Below are positions 1 to 11,939 of a stretch of 60,000 bases of DNA, piece by piece. The notes under the pieces were generated by a model. The model made no database searches. It was given only the letters and a program-made list of their open reading frames with translations, and was not told where the DNA came from. This DNA is from Lingula anatina. Its lineage: Eukaryota; Brachiopoda; Lingulata; Lingulida; Lingulidae. How positions within the stretch are numbered: the first letter of the stretch is position 1; each line of letters opens with the position of its first letter. The translations under genes were made by a program, and so were the position numbers. Location: assembly GCF_001039355.2 (NCBI RefSeq), contig NW_019775547.1, positions 655,637-715,636 of the forward strand, written 5' to 3'.

Positions 1-879
1 ACTGTCAAACTGTATTGTATTAGGCTGGTTTTTGGCCACAGTGAATTCTCACTCCTGGTTAACATGTGTAGACTACTTAGAGGAGAACGGACATTTTTAT
101 AGCCATGATCTATGCAGAGCGTATCCCAGAGGGGCGTATCCGTTTTATGCCCCAAAAGACAGTAAGTTCAATTACATGTTATACTTATCTTTTACCTATA
201 AAAAGAAACGAATCTCCCCATTTTAACTATTAACAGCGAATAGTTTCTCGGCGCCTCTTCTGATTTCTTTGGGTTGGGGCGTTGTTTTTAATAGGTATGT
301 ATAAAGTGTATAACCGAAGATTATGACTACCTATGATACTTATCAACGAATGCATATATAATTCTTCCAGTAAAATAATTGGTAGGCTAATTTTTTTTAA
401 TCAGCATGGTCAATCAGTGAAAAGAAACCATGAGATTCAATGCAGCGATCGTCAGCTGACCAACTTATTCGTATATTGTATATAAAGCTTTCAAAATGTT
501 TTCCAGTTATCATTTACTATTTTCTTTATATTTTTCTAACAGTTCCTTTTGGCACCGATCGCGGCTTCAATCACCAGCCGACAGAAGCCCAGGCGTGCAT
601 CACGGAGAGAAATGATGGCGCGAACTACAACTCGGACTACCCCCGGGCTGTCTACTACCCTGGCCAACGAGTGGTCATCGCTCACCCGACCAAGGTTAGT
701 GAAAATTGTCGAACCTTATCATTTACGGCTTAGCCATATTTCCTTGTTCCAATAACAAATTACTAAAATCCATTATCATTTTTTCTATTACAATTTCTGT
801 CGCCAGAGCGAAGTCAGAGCACCAGAACATTGGTTGAAAAGGAAAATCGCTGAAATTTACAACTACCAAGATTTTTTTT

Positions 880-946
<67 letters not shown>

Positions 947-3900
947 TAATGCGAATTGCACGTCTTTAAGATTTGTACTGCTTATCATTTATCTGTCACG
1001 TTTTCATATTAGTGTTCATTGTTGGCAAGGAAAAAGTTGTCAACTAGTCTGGTTTGTACTACTTCTCATTGTATGAAATAAGCCGACGAATCTTCTTGGG
1101 TATACATGATTATAAGCGAAAATGATTATAATGGTTATTGTTAGCAACAAATAAGCTGCCGAAATAGCCTTGATGCGTAAAATTGAAAGACGATCCCAAA
1201 GGGCAAGCCATGGTGCATGAAATCGTGAGACTGTTGCGGTAACAAAGGAAATCTTCAAAATGCCAGGGCGCTGTTGCATATGACACCGACGATCTGATCT
1301 GATTACGGCAAGAATGGGAACGGGGGGTCCATCATTCTTCACCTTCATACTACAAACTGCGCCAGAGAGTTGTTCTACGTTTGTCATGTCAGTTGGTAGA
1401 TAAATGTCTGGGTTGTTGAATAAACGTAGGCCCTATCTTTTATCTCACAATTTTTTCAACTTCGAATTCTATTCAGACTTAATTTGTTTTAGGCATTTCA
1501 TACATATTTATGCACAGTCATTTTTTTCTCAATTGTTACAGAACCATGTTGCCGACACTTGCACAAACCCATTTATCCCAGACAACGGGAACTGGATATA
1601 CTTTTACCCCACTGGCGAAACCGGCACCGACCCCACGTTATCCACCTACAGAAGCGACTCATATTTGCTCGTGGACTTCGGTGTTGCGCCAACAGGACAG
1701 GGTGCCGCTATAACAACGTACCCTAAGAAGGGATTTCAAAACGCCCCAAAATTCTGCGAGCCTCCTGGAACTGACAAGGCGCTGGCTACATACGCATTCG
1801 ATTTCCCAGAAATGCCACCAGGTATGGAGTTGTCTTCTTACTTCGTTTCTTTAGAAGAAATCACATTATGAAAAAAACCGGGTCTGTTTTAATGTGTTTT
1901 CTCAGTATGCAACACTGTTACATATTTTCTAAGAGAAAGCATATAAGGACAGAATTCCCTTAGCTAACAGTTATCTGATCCCGAATCTTTTCAGGAAAAC
2001 CCTATTCAATGAAAACATTTTTAAGCTTAAGGGGGTTCCATATATAGGTTATCAAGGCCAGCATTTGGGTATATAGGTTTTACGATTATCTATGAGATAA
2101 AGGCTTGCAGTATTTACTGTTGTGATTAAAGAGGCATTAGACGGTTTTAATGGCTGTTCAGGCTAGAGGGGCTGTTTGAAATCGATATTCCAGTTTTCAC
2201 CCAAAAAGCCTGTTGTTACGTCATCAGCTCAAATAAGCGAATTCACGCTAGTGTATGTTTGATGTGACAATTAACAATATCTTATAACATGACAAATTTA
2301 TTTCCGCATTATCAATTAAGAGAAAATCCTAACACATCGAACCCCCGCGATTCTAAGAAAAAAAAGCACACACTTCCGAGTAAAACATGGGATTCTATAT
2401 CCAATAACTTATTTCTAGGTACCTACTCGTTCATGTGGCTGTGGGAATTCAACCAGGGAAGCTTTTACAGTGGGTGTTGGGAGGCGGAGGTGGTTGCCAC
2501 CAAGGCAGACAGAGATTCTATCTACCAGGGCAGAAATCAGCCAACAAGAGATCCAGGTAGAAAAAAAACAATAAAAGAAACTGACATAATATGGGGAAAA
2601 TAAGAAACAGACAAGTAAAATACTACATGATTTATCAATAGATGGCTTTGCTGTATTCCGATTCAATTAATAAAATGATTCTATAGTAAGATGCTCTGGG
2701 AAATATAATATTAAACGGCGAACCTATCAATAAAGCATACGTTTTGATCAAATGTGCCAGAGGGCTTAAAGTTACATATGAAGTTCGGATAGGCGCATGG
2801 TACCTTACAGACATTCGAATGAAAATGTAAGAATCATTACCGTTGAAATTGTTTTTAAACTTACACATAAAAATATAAAACAATGTAACTCTACATGCCA
2901 TGTATTACATGTACAATATTAAAATTTAATGAAATTCAATTTTTATTCAATTAATTGTGTTTATTTAGATAACATTGCTGGGGTACGGGTGGAAGTGGAT
3001 GGTTATGGCCCATACAAGCCACCTGGTGCCACCACGCTTGCACCAGGTGAAACTACGCCAGCACCAATTAATGGCAACTGGGGCGATTGGAGCCAATGGA
3101 GTGCATGCTCCGTGACTTGCGGAGGTGGAGTGAGTATCATCTCCCACCTTTATCTGAAAATGATGTGCTAAATTTGCCTTAAGATTATATTTACTGCGGA
3201 TAACTTAAATTTTCGTTTGAGTATTCGAAGCGTGTTTCGTCCTTATGTGTACTCGAATTTTTTATATCCCATACATTTTAAACTAACTTTGATAGTAGTA
3301 ATTGCATTGTTATATAATGAATTCGAAAATGTGATACGTGGTTAAATGTGAACTTCTTCTTCAAAGGAGCGCGTTCGAATCCGCATGTGTAACAACCCGG
3401 CCCCTGAAAATGGAGGTGCTACCTGTCCGGGCCTGGATGAAGAGAGGGAATGCAACTGTGAACCTACTACCTGCGCCGTTAACTCACTGTCGGCGGAACC
3501 AGGTAAAAATTCGGTTCAACGGGGCCTTTCATATAAAAAATAAGAGGAATTTATGTAATTAAATAGTAAGAATACCTACAAGCCTTCTTTACGTTTTTCA
3601 CCCAGTGAGTGTAAATTAAAGTAAAATATGTTTCGGAAAGAAGATTTTCTATCGAACGATATATGATACAATATTTTTTATCCGTTTCAGAATTACAGAT
3701 CAAGTTCGACAGTGTGTGGGACACGGGAATGAATGTCGAGTTGATACTGCCAAATCCCAAACCAGATGATTTCCAAGTTATCGTGAAATTCCCATGTGCA
3801 GCTCAGGCAATGATTGTAAGTCTCTCTCTCACTCGATCTCTCTCTCGTCAAATATCCTGACTACTAAGAATCGCGTAACCGTCATACAACCAACGTCGAA

Positions 3901-4191
3901 GTAACCGCATTTACTGGCAGGTAGCATTTTTTAATGTGACATTTAAACTCACTTGACGTTACTATTATTTTATTCGAGCAACGTGAAAGTAACTTCAGTT
4001 CCTAACATGTAACACTTTTTTAGGTGTGGCATGCAGAAGAGGTGGGCAACAGCACCGACCACGCCCAATACAAGTATATTTTCACGCAGTCTGGCGTAGA
4101 TGCAGACAAGCTAGATATTGGATTTACCGCTACATTTGACGCCTGCACAGTCAACCCAAGTGATCTTTTGGCATATATTGTAGTCCCTTAA
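1..4191 (+). CDS. Secreted LPMO-like protein with TSP1 and CBM2-like domains (5' partial)
   Basis: Eight exons join in frame: <1-161, 543-694, 1542-1821, 2419-2556, 2969-3129, 3367-3502, 3691-3815 and 4024-4191 (TAA). They give 439 residues from the window edge. The visible signal-peptide end ([13 protein letters not shown]) has Val at -3 and Ser at -1, so cleavage would leave His1 at bases 50-52 (HSWLTCVDY). Mature His90 lies in KNHVADTC, across the exon 2/3 junction. Residues 184-206 contain FMWLW and [10 protein letters not shown], resembling the last LPMO strand with an axial Tyr before a Cys and an acidic residue. Six Cys lie in this domain. A Thr/Pro linker leads to a TSP1 repeat (W265, W268, W271, CGGG, then Cys-rich to about 310). 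Residues 328-423 ([25 protein letters not shown]) resemble CBM2. LPMOs are secreted copper enzymes that cleave polysaccharides oxidatively. The assignment rests on motifs; the AA family and substrate are unknown, and the initiator Met is off-window. Confidence 0.68.
880..945. repeat. (CT)n followed by (TA)n microsatellite
   Basis: A pure CT run passes directly into a pure TA run within intron 2 of the first gene. The open frame across it (Leu/Ser then Ile/Tyr repeats) is an artefact of the repeat. Confidence 0.95.
2100..2290. repeat. Dispersed repeat in intron 3 of the LPMO-like gene
   Basis: This intronic stretch resembles 7565-7745. Shared blocks in the same order are a GTTGTGATTAAA segment, a GCTGTTCAGG segment, a GTTAC-TCATCAGCT segment and an AATTC-C segment. 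The similarity is diverged. No coding potential is seen, and the element class is not recognised. Confidence 0.5.
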
Positions 4192-4766
4192 GGTCTGTGC
4201 GCTATTGTACTGAAAATGATAGCGGTATATCGTTACATCAAATTTATAATTCTATTGCTTAACATAGACTGGAGCACTGACACAACATTAGCATGTTTCA
4301 GGCAACGCGAATTGTACATTTGATGTAATAATATTAATGCTGGTGAAATTATTTAGTGATGGTCTATTTATTTATATTTTCAACTTATTTACAAAATACA
4401 GGTTTGGAGTCGTCTCCTGAATTCATACCTGTACATCTAGCCAGGTATTTGTGGGGAAAATATAGACAATATCACTAAGGTTGATGTTACAGTGTATGTG
4501 TACTATTGAAAAACATGACAGAAAGACGATCTGATACCTTTTGGTGCAAAAATATACTACTACCGAATTTAATTGATGCAAAGTCTTTTTCGGTCACGTT
4601 ACACAATCGTTTCACCGCCACTAGGGAGGGTAGCCTTTTTTTTTCCACCGCAGAGCGCGTCATCAACTGTGTGTTCATATAACAAGAGGAAACCTTTCTC
4701 TCGTCGCAACAGTTATTGTCAGTTCTGAAATTGGATGTATGTGACTATGAGACGAATTAAGGAGAA

Positions 4767-4772
4767 AATAAA
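4767..4772 (+). promoter_or_regulatory. Candidate polyadenylation signal of the LPMO-like gene
   Basis: This is a canonical AATAAA about 575 bases after the TAA stop at 4189-4191, in AT-rich sequence. It is the most plausible 3' end visible for the first gene, although this motif is common by chance in AT-rich DNA. Confidence 0.35.
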
Positions 4773-5116
4773 TATTTACATACATAAGTTTAGCAGTTTT
4801 ATTAGTTTTTACTTGTGGAAATGCTTCAATTTATTCTTAAATCAGGACAGATCTGGTGTGCCCGAAATGATGGCCATTAACAAAGTAAGACCTACATATC
4901 ACAGAAATTAAAGCATTAATACGGGTTTTACACATCTTTATCGCCATATGAATTATTAAGGTTTTATACGTTGTCGCGGGCGGTAACTGCTAGGAAATCC
5001 AGACTGACCCACATCTTAGCCAGCTGCTACTAATGCAGTAATACGGGTAAAAGCAACCGAACACCTCGGGCCTGTTTTCACAGCAATATTTCATCGAGTC
5101 AGATTGGGTAGACTGT

Positions 5117-5705
5117 AGACTGGGTTCCCATACTTAGATCGATCCATCTGGATCGACCTAACTCCCTGGGGGTTCACGCTAAATTGCTATCAGCTCAAGA
5201 GACTTAAATGTCTGGCACGCCTACCGAATCAGCTAGGGGCAAAGATAATTACCCCCTTATAGCTTTTAGTAGGCGGGACAGACGCTTAAGCCGGCCAAGC
5301 TGACAGTAATCTAGTGAGACTCCCCACAGGGATAGATCGATCTAAAAATCTATGGAAATGGGGTGTTAGTTTGACAGCAATTTAGTGAGACTCCCCAGGG
5401 AGATAGATCGATCCAAATATCTGTGGGAATGGTCCCTTAGAGCTAGAGTCAAAGCCGACTAAGGCTGAAGCCCACTAAGGGACCATTCCCAGAGTACTAA
5501 CATTGGATCGATCTATCTCCAAGGGGATTCTCACTAAATTGCTATTAAGCGGCTTAAATGTCTGTCACGCCTACTAAAGCTGTTAGGGGGTAATTAACTA
5601 CTAAAAGTTCATTACCCCCTAGCTGATTCGGTAGGCGTGACAGAATCCCCATGGAGTTAGACCTATCCTGTTGGATCAATATAGCCATGGGAACCTATTC
5701 TCAGT
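5117..5705. repeat. Compound fold-back (MITE-like) element
   Basis: Repeated and inverted blocks recur in this stretch: TAGATCGATC, GTGAGACTCCCC, CACGCCTAC with its complement GTAGGCGTGA, TTAGGGGGTAAT-like blocks, and CCCTTAG with CTAAGGG around the centre near 5445-5485. The first half, about 5117-5370, matches the reverse complement of 31225-31470, so the unit is dispersed. The second half looks like another copy in inverted orientation, giving a nested palindrome. No open reading frame is present. It is probably a non-autonomous DNA transposon, but the exact ends were not resolved. Confidence 0.7.
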
Positions 5706-6019
5706 TGAGATTGAAACTGAATGTTAAAAAACCGCTTATCTCTTTCCCTTGATCTTTTAACTTATCCCCTCGACCAAAGTTGTAATTGTCTCCATGAAGG
5801 TTTTCACTGTTAATGGTGTCACTTACTGAATGGTGTCATAATATTTCAGATTCATACTACTATGTATTTATCTTGTAACGAGGTAGATCAAAATTTGGGT
5901 CTAAAAGTTAAGATGAGTTTTTGGGGATGTAGCCGTTTTGTGAAACCTGTATGCACATCACGTAAGACGAACTTTGCGGTCTTGCCAAACAAAATGTGGT
6001 AGATGAGATAAAACTGAGG

Positions 6020-6055
6020 AGAGAGAGAGAGAGCGAGAGAGAGAGAACTACTTCT
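6020..6055. repeat. (GA)n microsatellite
   Basis: A short impure GA run upstream of the 60-bp tandem array. Confidence 0.8.
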
Positions 6056-6271
6056 CCTAGACTATAACCGACACTGCATAACATTAATAATAAAACAACA
6101 CAAACAACATATAAAGTGCATATGGTCGCAGTTAGCGTACGAGTTTTATTTCAAACCATCTTCAATCATTTACAAACAATATAAATAAATAATTAAATAA
6201 ATAAATTATAAACACGAGGAGACCCTCTCCTCACCAAACCTCTTTATCATCTCTTCCTTTTATATATAAAA

Positions 6272-6890
6272 AGGAATGACCGGGATATCACATCCCTAAC
6301 AGCTCTTCTGAGCTCATCTTTCCCTTACCTAGGGAATCACCGGGATATCACATCCCAACAGCTCTTCCGAGCTCATCTTTCCCTTAACTAGGGAATCACA
6401 GGGATATCACATCCCAAACAGCTCTTCCTAGATCATCTTTCCCTTACCTAGGGAATCACCAGGATATCACATCCCAAACAGCTCTTCCGAGCTCATCTTT
6501 CCCTTACCTAGGGAATTACCGGGATATCACATCCCAAACAGCTCTTCCGAGCTCATCTTTCCCTTACCTAGAGAATCACCGGGATATCACATCCCAAACA
6601 GCTCTTTCGAGCTCATCTTTCCTTTACAAAGGGAATCACCAGGATATCACATCCAAACAGCTCTTCCAAGCTCACCTTTCCCTTTTTAGGGAATCATAAG
6701 GATATAACATCCCAACAGCTCTCCCGAGTTCATCTTTCCCTTACATAGGGATTTAACAGAATATCACAACCCAAGCACTTCCGATCTCATTTCTCCCATA
6801 CATAGGAAATCACCAGAGACCACCTCCCAAACACCTACTCCGAACTCATCTCTCCACTGCACAAGTGCAAAACTACCTCCCAAACAGCTC
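6272..6890. repeat. Minisatellite, about 60-bp unit, roughly ten copies
   Basis: Successive units keep a near-constant spacing of about 60 bases. Each carries GGGATATCACATCCC (an imperfect inverted repeat), CAGCTCTTCCGAGCTCATC and TTTCCCTTACCTAGGGAA. The early units (6290-6640) are very similar, and the last three or four decay progressively toward 6890. The blocks GATATC, GAGCTC and CCTAGG are palindromic, so each monomer has several dyads. No open frame crosses the array. Flanking AT-rich sequence (6060-6270 and 6890-7370) shows no gene. It could be a stand-alone satellite or the core of a non-autonomous transposon. Confidence 0.9.
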
Positions 6891-7564
6891 ATATAAATCA
6901 ATCATTAAATTAATATATTAATAAACATAAATTGCACCTCCAAACACGCACCCATGCACACTGTACGCCTACACTCTAACACAACATACACTATAGGCCT
7001 ACTTATTTTGAAAACAAAAACATTGAATAAAATAAAATAAGCCACTGCAGCAATAACCAATATAGTTATAAAACAAAGTGAATCACATGTACTAATCAAA
7101 TTAAAACAACAAAACCATAAACAAAATTTGAAAAATAAAAATTTACGTGTCAACTGGTCTGCGCTAACTGGTCGAATGAACAACTGTCGTAACTTACCCA
7201 CAATTCTTACCAATATCACAACTAACACAATATATATACAGTGTCGCCCCCTAGGAGAAAATAATTCCATTCTTATTCACTTCGCTCAACCGAATAGAAT
7301 TATATTGATTGTTACCGCTCATTGTGGCCTGCCGTTGCATCCAACCTCGCTTCCACCCCCCTAAAATTCGGTCAACAAAGTAACTTGGAATCTTAACATT
7401 CGTTTCCAGCGTTTGTTTAATTTTGATTTTTTTTATGAGATATGAGCCCCCAATTACATGTACGATGTTCCATCAAACAAAGGTAGGCCTATTACTTCGC
7501 CTGCTTAAACTGATATATCAGAAGTAAGCATTTCAAAAATTGACCCCTGCCAAGAAAAGTAGTA

Positions 7565-8185
7565 CTTATAGTTGTGATTAAATAGTCGTTAAAACGGTGT
7601 TGATACAATGTAGCTGTTCAGGTGAGGGAGATTGATTGAGTTCGAAAACACAATTTCATCACAAAAACGCCGCTGTTACTTCATCAGCTTGAATTAACAA
7701 ATTCGCCCCGATGTACTTTTGCTGTAACATTTTTATCTCAGATAAGCGGATACGGAAAAAGAACTATCTGCCTTAAGCTCTGTGTGCTATTGTACCGAAA
7801 AAAGGTTTTATTACGTTATATCCAATAATAATTCCCTGGAAGGGAAATAATTTATTGACACACCATCAGCAAGTTTCGGGCATCAAGAATTGTTCGTTGA
7901 TATAGTGTTGATATAGTTATTAAGTTTTTTCAATATATTATCAAAGCAGAGACTTAATTTGGAGAGACAAGTGTGGCCACCTGGGAACATACTGTACATG
8001 CATTTGTACAGCTATCCAGGTATTTGTGTGGAAAATGTGGGAGATATTGTTAAAACTCATTACCGTGGATAGGATGTTATTGTCTTCATTAAAAATCAGG
8101 AGAGAAACTCGATTTGATACCTTCCGGTTAAAAAAAAACAACAAATTTATTAGATGCACAAATTAGGAGGGAGTTACACTCCACA
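7565..8185 (+). pseudogene. Possible decayed copy of the LPMO-like gene's intron and 3'UTR
   Basis: Bases 7773-8185 resemble 4187-4620, the stop codon and 3'UTR of the first gene. Shared blocks in the same order are TTAAG-TCTGTG-GCTATTGTAC, GAATTGT-C-TTGAT, CCAGGTATTTGTG-GGAAAAT and GATTTGATACCTT-like sequence. Bases 7565-7745 just upstream resemble intron 3 of that gene (2100-2290). No exon for the catalytic, TSP1 or CBM2-like domains is seen. This may be a tandem duplicate whose coding exons were lost, or both stretches may be dispersed repeats. Confidence 0.4.
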
Positions 8186-9558
8186 TGGGTCGCAGATTAA
8201 AAGGATAACATATCTTCATTTTGGCGGGAAAAGTGGTAAACGACAAGTTTTGCATACTTTCCAATCGAATCCGTTCCGTTCCGTTTTAAATTTATTCGAT
8301 TGTTTTTTAAGCGTCTTTTGGTAATAATCAGTAAAGATATTATTAAGGAGGGAAGCCATCTATGAAGGTCCATGTGGTCCTATGGCAAGCACAGATTTCA
8401 TAATAATTTTGGTGGTAACACAGAACTTATTTCTATGTTTTGTTTTGTTAAAACAATTAATTTATCGTGGAATTTGGAATCTCATATGAAGAGTTGTTAT
8501 CCCTTTAATTATGTACATTTTTTGTCACAATGGAGAATCGAGTCATGAATTAGCCAGAGAAATATCTGTTAATATCTAGGGAAAAATCAGAGCGTAGGCA
8601 GAGCGTAGGAGAGAGTGTAGTTTTTATACGTGGTATACCATTGCAGTACCCGAGGGAAGGTAAACACGTAACAACACAACAAACTAGAAATTTAGCTGTT
8701 ACGGGTTCGGGTTAGAAATCTTATTAATGCCAGCTAGGATCTGCAAAATCCTCTACAAGAGCTTTCTCTGGGTGTTACAAAATGAGACAAAAGACCCCTG
8801 TAAGATGATCAGTTTTTCATCCTATTTTAACAGCTAGAGAAGGCCTTTGGTAGAAGTAGAACCAGGGGACCTATGACGATGCTGACTTAAGCTGTTACAG
8901 ATACAATAAAATGGATTTCCTTACCAGCATTTTCGTTCACTTGCCTCTTTTTATGGTACCTAGCAAGTCGAAAATAAGGTAAGAATAAGTTCAAGAAATA
9001 AGGTAATCTCTGTAACATAAATAACATTTTGACATGAGTCGCTACTGGGAGAAAGGGAGGGAGGAGGGATTTGACTATCATAAAATCCTCTGTATTGCTT
9101 GATATCGATCTTATTATGCTTTTGTGTAAACAAAAACGTAAGACGGGATTATGGAGATAATGCACTTCCTGCATACGTTCGTATCGAATAGGAAATGAAT
9201 TAGAATACGGGAATTATGAATCTATTTCAATGTTTCTTCTGAAATTGTGCGCTGATGCATTTGTGCCCTGAAATTAACTGAAATGATTTATTTCTTTTCT
9301 TTATCTTTTTTCTGGTAAATATATAGAATCCTTTCTTATGAAGGGAGGCTGGATAACCCTAAGCCATGCATTCGTATATATGAGTCGCGTAGTAGATTTG
9401 CATAAGTCAAGAGATTCTTTATATTCAGCTGACAGATATGAGAATAGAAATTAAAGGTAATCTTTACGAGATTTATCCACCAAAATGAATTTTCTTTGAG
9501 AAAAAAAAATTGTCTTACTCACGAACCATTGCTCGACCCGTCCATGCTCTTGGATTCG

Positions 9559-9559
<1 letters not shown>

Positions 9560-9593
<34 letters not shown>

Positions 9594-9645
9594 TGTGCGC
9601 GCGCGTGCGTGCGTGCGTGTGTGTGCGTGTGTGTGTGTGTGTGTG
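9560..9645. repeat. Poly-T followed by (GT)n/(GC)n microsatellite
   Basis: About 22 T bases are followed by alternating GT and GC dinucleotides. A short open frame across it gives only Phe, Val, Cys and Arg runs and is spurious. Alternating purine-pyrimidine sequence of this kind can adopt Z-DNA. Confidence 0.95.
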
Positions 9646-10147
9646 ATTTACTTCTCAATGACTGGCCAGTCATTTAGAACCCATGTCTTCTTGTACAACT
9701 CAGAAGGAACTATCAACTTTAGGTGCATGTAAGAGTACTTTTATTTGTTAAAGTTCAGTAGCTTTTCAAAATATGTAGATATAAACATATATGACTTTGG
9801 GAAATTTGTACAATGTATCTTCTTAGATATTGTGTAGATGCCCTACACTCGGGGAGCGCCACTGTTGAAAAAAATGTCCCCCATTAATGTAATTAACTAT
9901 TGCATCACCGTTTGAAAATCTTTAAATTGTTGTTTACACACATGATAATTGCAACGGGAAGTAATACCCAATATGCGGAAAGTGACTTCACGGAAATGGT
10001 TGATTATATAATCAGAATGATAACAGCACGCCGTTTTCTGGATCACTCAATTTAAGGGGGTGTGTTTAAATAAACAAATATTAAGCAATCCAATATACTT
10101 TTGGCTGAAAGCTACATGGTAAAAGTGGAAAGCCTTACATCGTAGTA

Positions 10148-10275
10148 CCCTCTACCAGGGTGGCAGATATTATAGGCAAATTTCAAAGAGGCAGAGAATC
10201 AAATGACTGTCTATTTATCTAATGACACATCTGTGAATATCTTGTGAAAAATCAACCTGTGGCCCTGGTAGAGGG
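10148..10275. mobile_element. Small inverted-repeat element (MITE-like)
   Basis: The ends are CCCTCTACCAGGG and its exact complement CCCTGGTAGAGGG, 128 bases apart. An ACATCGTAG block lies on both sides, at about 10138-10146 and 10278-10286, which may be a slightly displaced target duplication. There is no coding sequence inside. The superfamily is not assigned. Confidence 0.6.
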
Positions 10276-10484
10276 AAACATCGTAGCCAACATGTGAAAA
10301 GGATAGTGAACATAATTCACGTACGTCTCCCTATTTTCTTTGTTGGCTGTGGGTTATCCCGTAGTAGTAGAATAGTCACTAAGGAAATGCCATGCACATA
10401 TTTACTATCTACTGGGGTATATCTATCTATCAGTGCCAGTCACCTGTATTCTATAAGTATTAATCACTTAATGGGTTTGTAGCG

Positions 10485-10612
10485 TGCGTGCAAGTGTGCG
10501 TGCGTGTGTGTGAATGTGTGTGTGTGTGTGTGAATGTGTGCGTGCGTGTGTGTGAATGTGCGTGCGTGTGTGTGAATGTGTGTGTGTGTGTGTGTGTGTG
10601 TGCGTGCGTCAT
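10485..10612. repeat. (GT)n microsatellite with GAATGT interruptions
   Basis: A tandem run of GTGT, GCGT and GAATGT units, with several internal higher-order repeats of about 20 bases. Confidence 0.95.
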
Positions 10613-11312
10613 TTATTACCTCTGAGATTTACTTCAAAATTGATAAAAGGGGTCTTATGAAAAGAAGCGAAAAATAGAGGATAATACAGTTAATGATTGT
10701 TCTGGAATCTCAACAGTGTTTAGTACAAGGCTTTAACCTAGGCGAAAGGAAAACCTTTTCTGAAAAACATTTTGCGAGTCTAAGATTCAATTGTTTGTTG
10801 CACGTTTTGCCTTTGATAGCCAGCGTTTTTTCTGAAAAGCCATTGACACTACACAGTTAATCTAGCGACCTCGTTATCAAGTTGTTATGGACAACCTCGA
10901 AGACCATTAGTCCCATTAATGGTGTAATTCACTTAGCTCAGGAAGCATCTTAGAAACCACAGACTACGGCCCAGGTGTATCGACCATCAGTGTATCGTGT
11001 TCCAACTTGAAAATTCTTTAGAAACATCTCCTTAACAAAGCCGGTAAGATGCATTTTGTCTCGACACGTAATAAAAATGCAATTTTAGTCATTTCATTCG
11101 TTAATAGAATTTATTGTGCTATTAAATCAGGCTACCTATACTGTTGCAGTAGGTTGATCTCGTCTGGAAATCTTTCAAACACTTAAGACCTGATCATCAT
11201 GGATGCAAATATCGACTTTATGTGCATTTGCAATGCCATTACGAAGATAGCTTTTCGGATGTTTTTGGTAATGATTAACAATCGAGTTGCTATGACGAGA
11301 ATGGAACGTTCC

Positions 11313-11772
11313 TTTGTCTTAATGTCTATTTACAGACACTTCACAATTTTAAATTCGCCACGTGACAATGTTTTGTACTAGATAAATCTAAACTAATGCC
11401 CCCTGGAAATTATTTTGCCTGCGTTAGTAGAAGTCCACTTCGATTTTGCAGCTTTGCAAAGGTTTTTCAGAGGATGAAAAAGCACGTTTACTACGCAATG
11501 GAGTACGCGATTTTGATCGCTCTTTTACTGCTATCTGCAGAGACTGTACATTGTGATGAAAAATCGTGTGGGTATATGAAAAAACCAGCCCAATCCAGCA
11601 ACGGAAATATTCTGCTCAATTCCGAAATTCAGTCATTCAAAGTTCTTGATGTCTTTAGCTGCGTGAAAAGGTGTCTGCACGAAGCTGCTTGCAAGTCAAT
11701 CAACTACCGGACATCGGTCAGTGTGGGGAGTGACCAGAACTGCGTCTTAAACTACCGCACCATGGAGGAGGC
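11313..11772 (+). other. First copy of a duplicated first exon (probable assembly artefact)
   Basis: These 460 bases recur at 11779-12238 with no difference that I can see. The first copy stops inside the coding frame at an N (11773). It contains the signal peptide and most of the PAN domain, then breaks at MEEA without reaching the exon's splice donor. The sequence resumes after the N just upstream of the same segment. The single N at the junction and the apparent identity point to overlapping contig ends rather than a real duplication. The intact copy is used for the gene model below. Confidence 0.85.
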
Positions 11773-11939
11773 NATTCTTTTGTCTTAATGTCTATTTACA
11801 GACACTTCACAATTTTAAATTCGCCACGTGACAATGTTTTGTACTAGATAAATCTAAACTAATGCCCCCTGGAAATTATTTTGCCTGCGTTAGTAGAAGT
11901 CCACTTCGATTTTGCAGCTTTGCAAAGGTTTTTCAGAGG

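Larger units (their letters stand above)
8186..11300. other. Intergenic region without a recognised gene
   Basis: No convincing coding exon appears on either strand. The stretch holds the short tandem runs and the small inverted-repeat element annotated separately, and otherwise AT-rich sequence. The short open frames here (for example on the minus strand at 8887-9174) have no recognisable domain and no consistent splice context. Confidence 0.5.

Noticed and set aside
834-1076. Open frame with Leu/Ser and Ile/Tyr runs
   Set aside because: It is produced by the CT and TA microsatellites inside an intron.
6272-6890. Tandem array considered as a CRISPR array
   Set aside because: The units are contiguous ~60-bp monomers without unique spacers, and the DNA is animal nuclear sequence.
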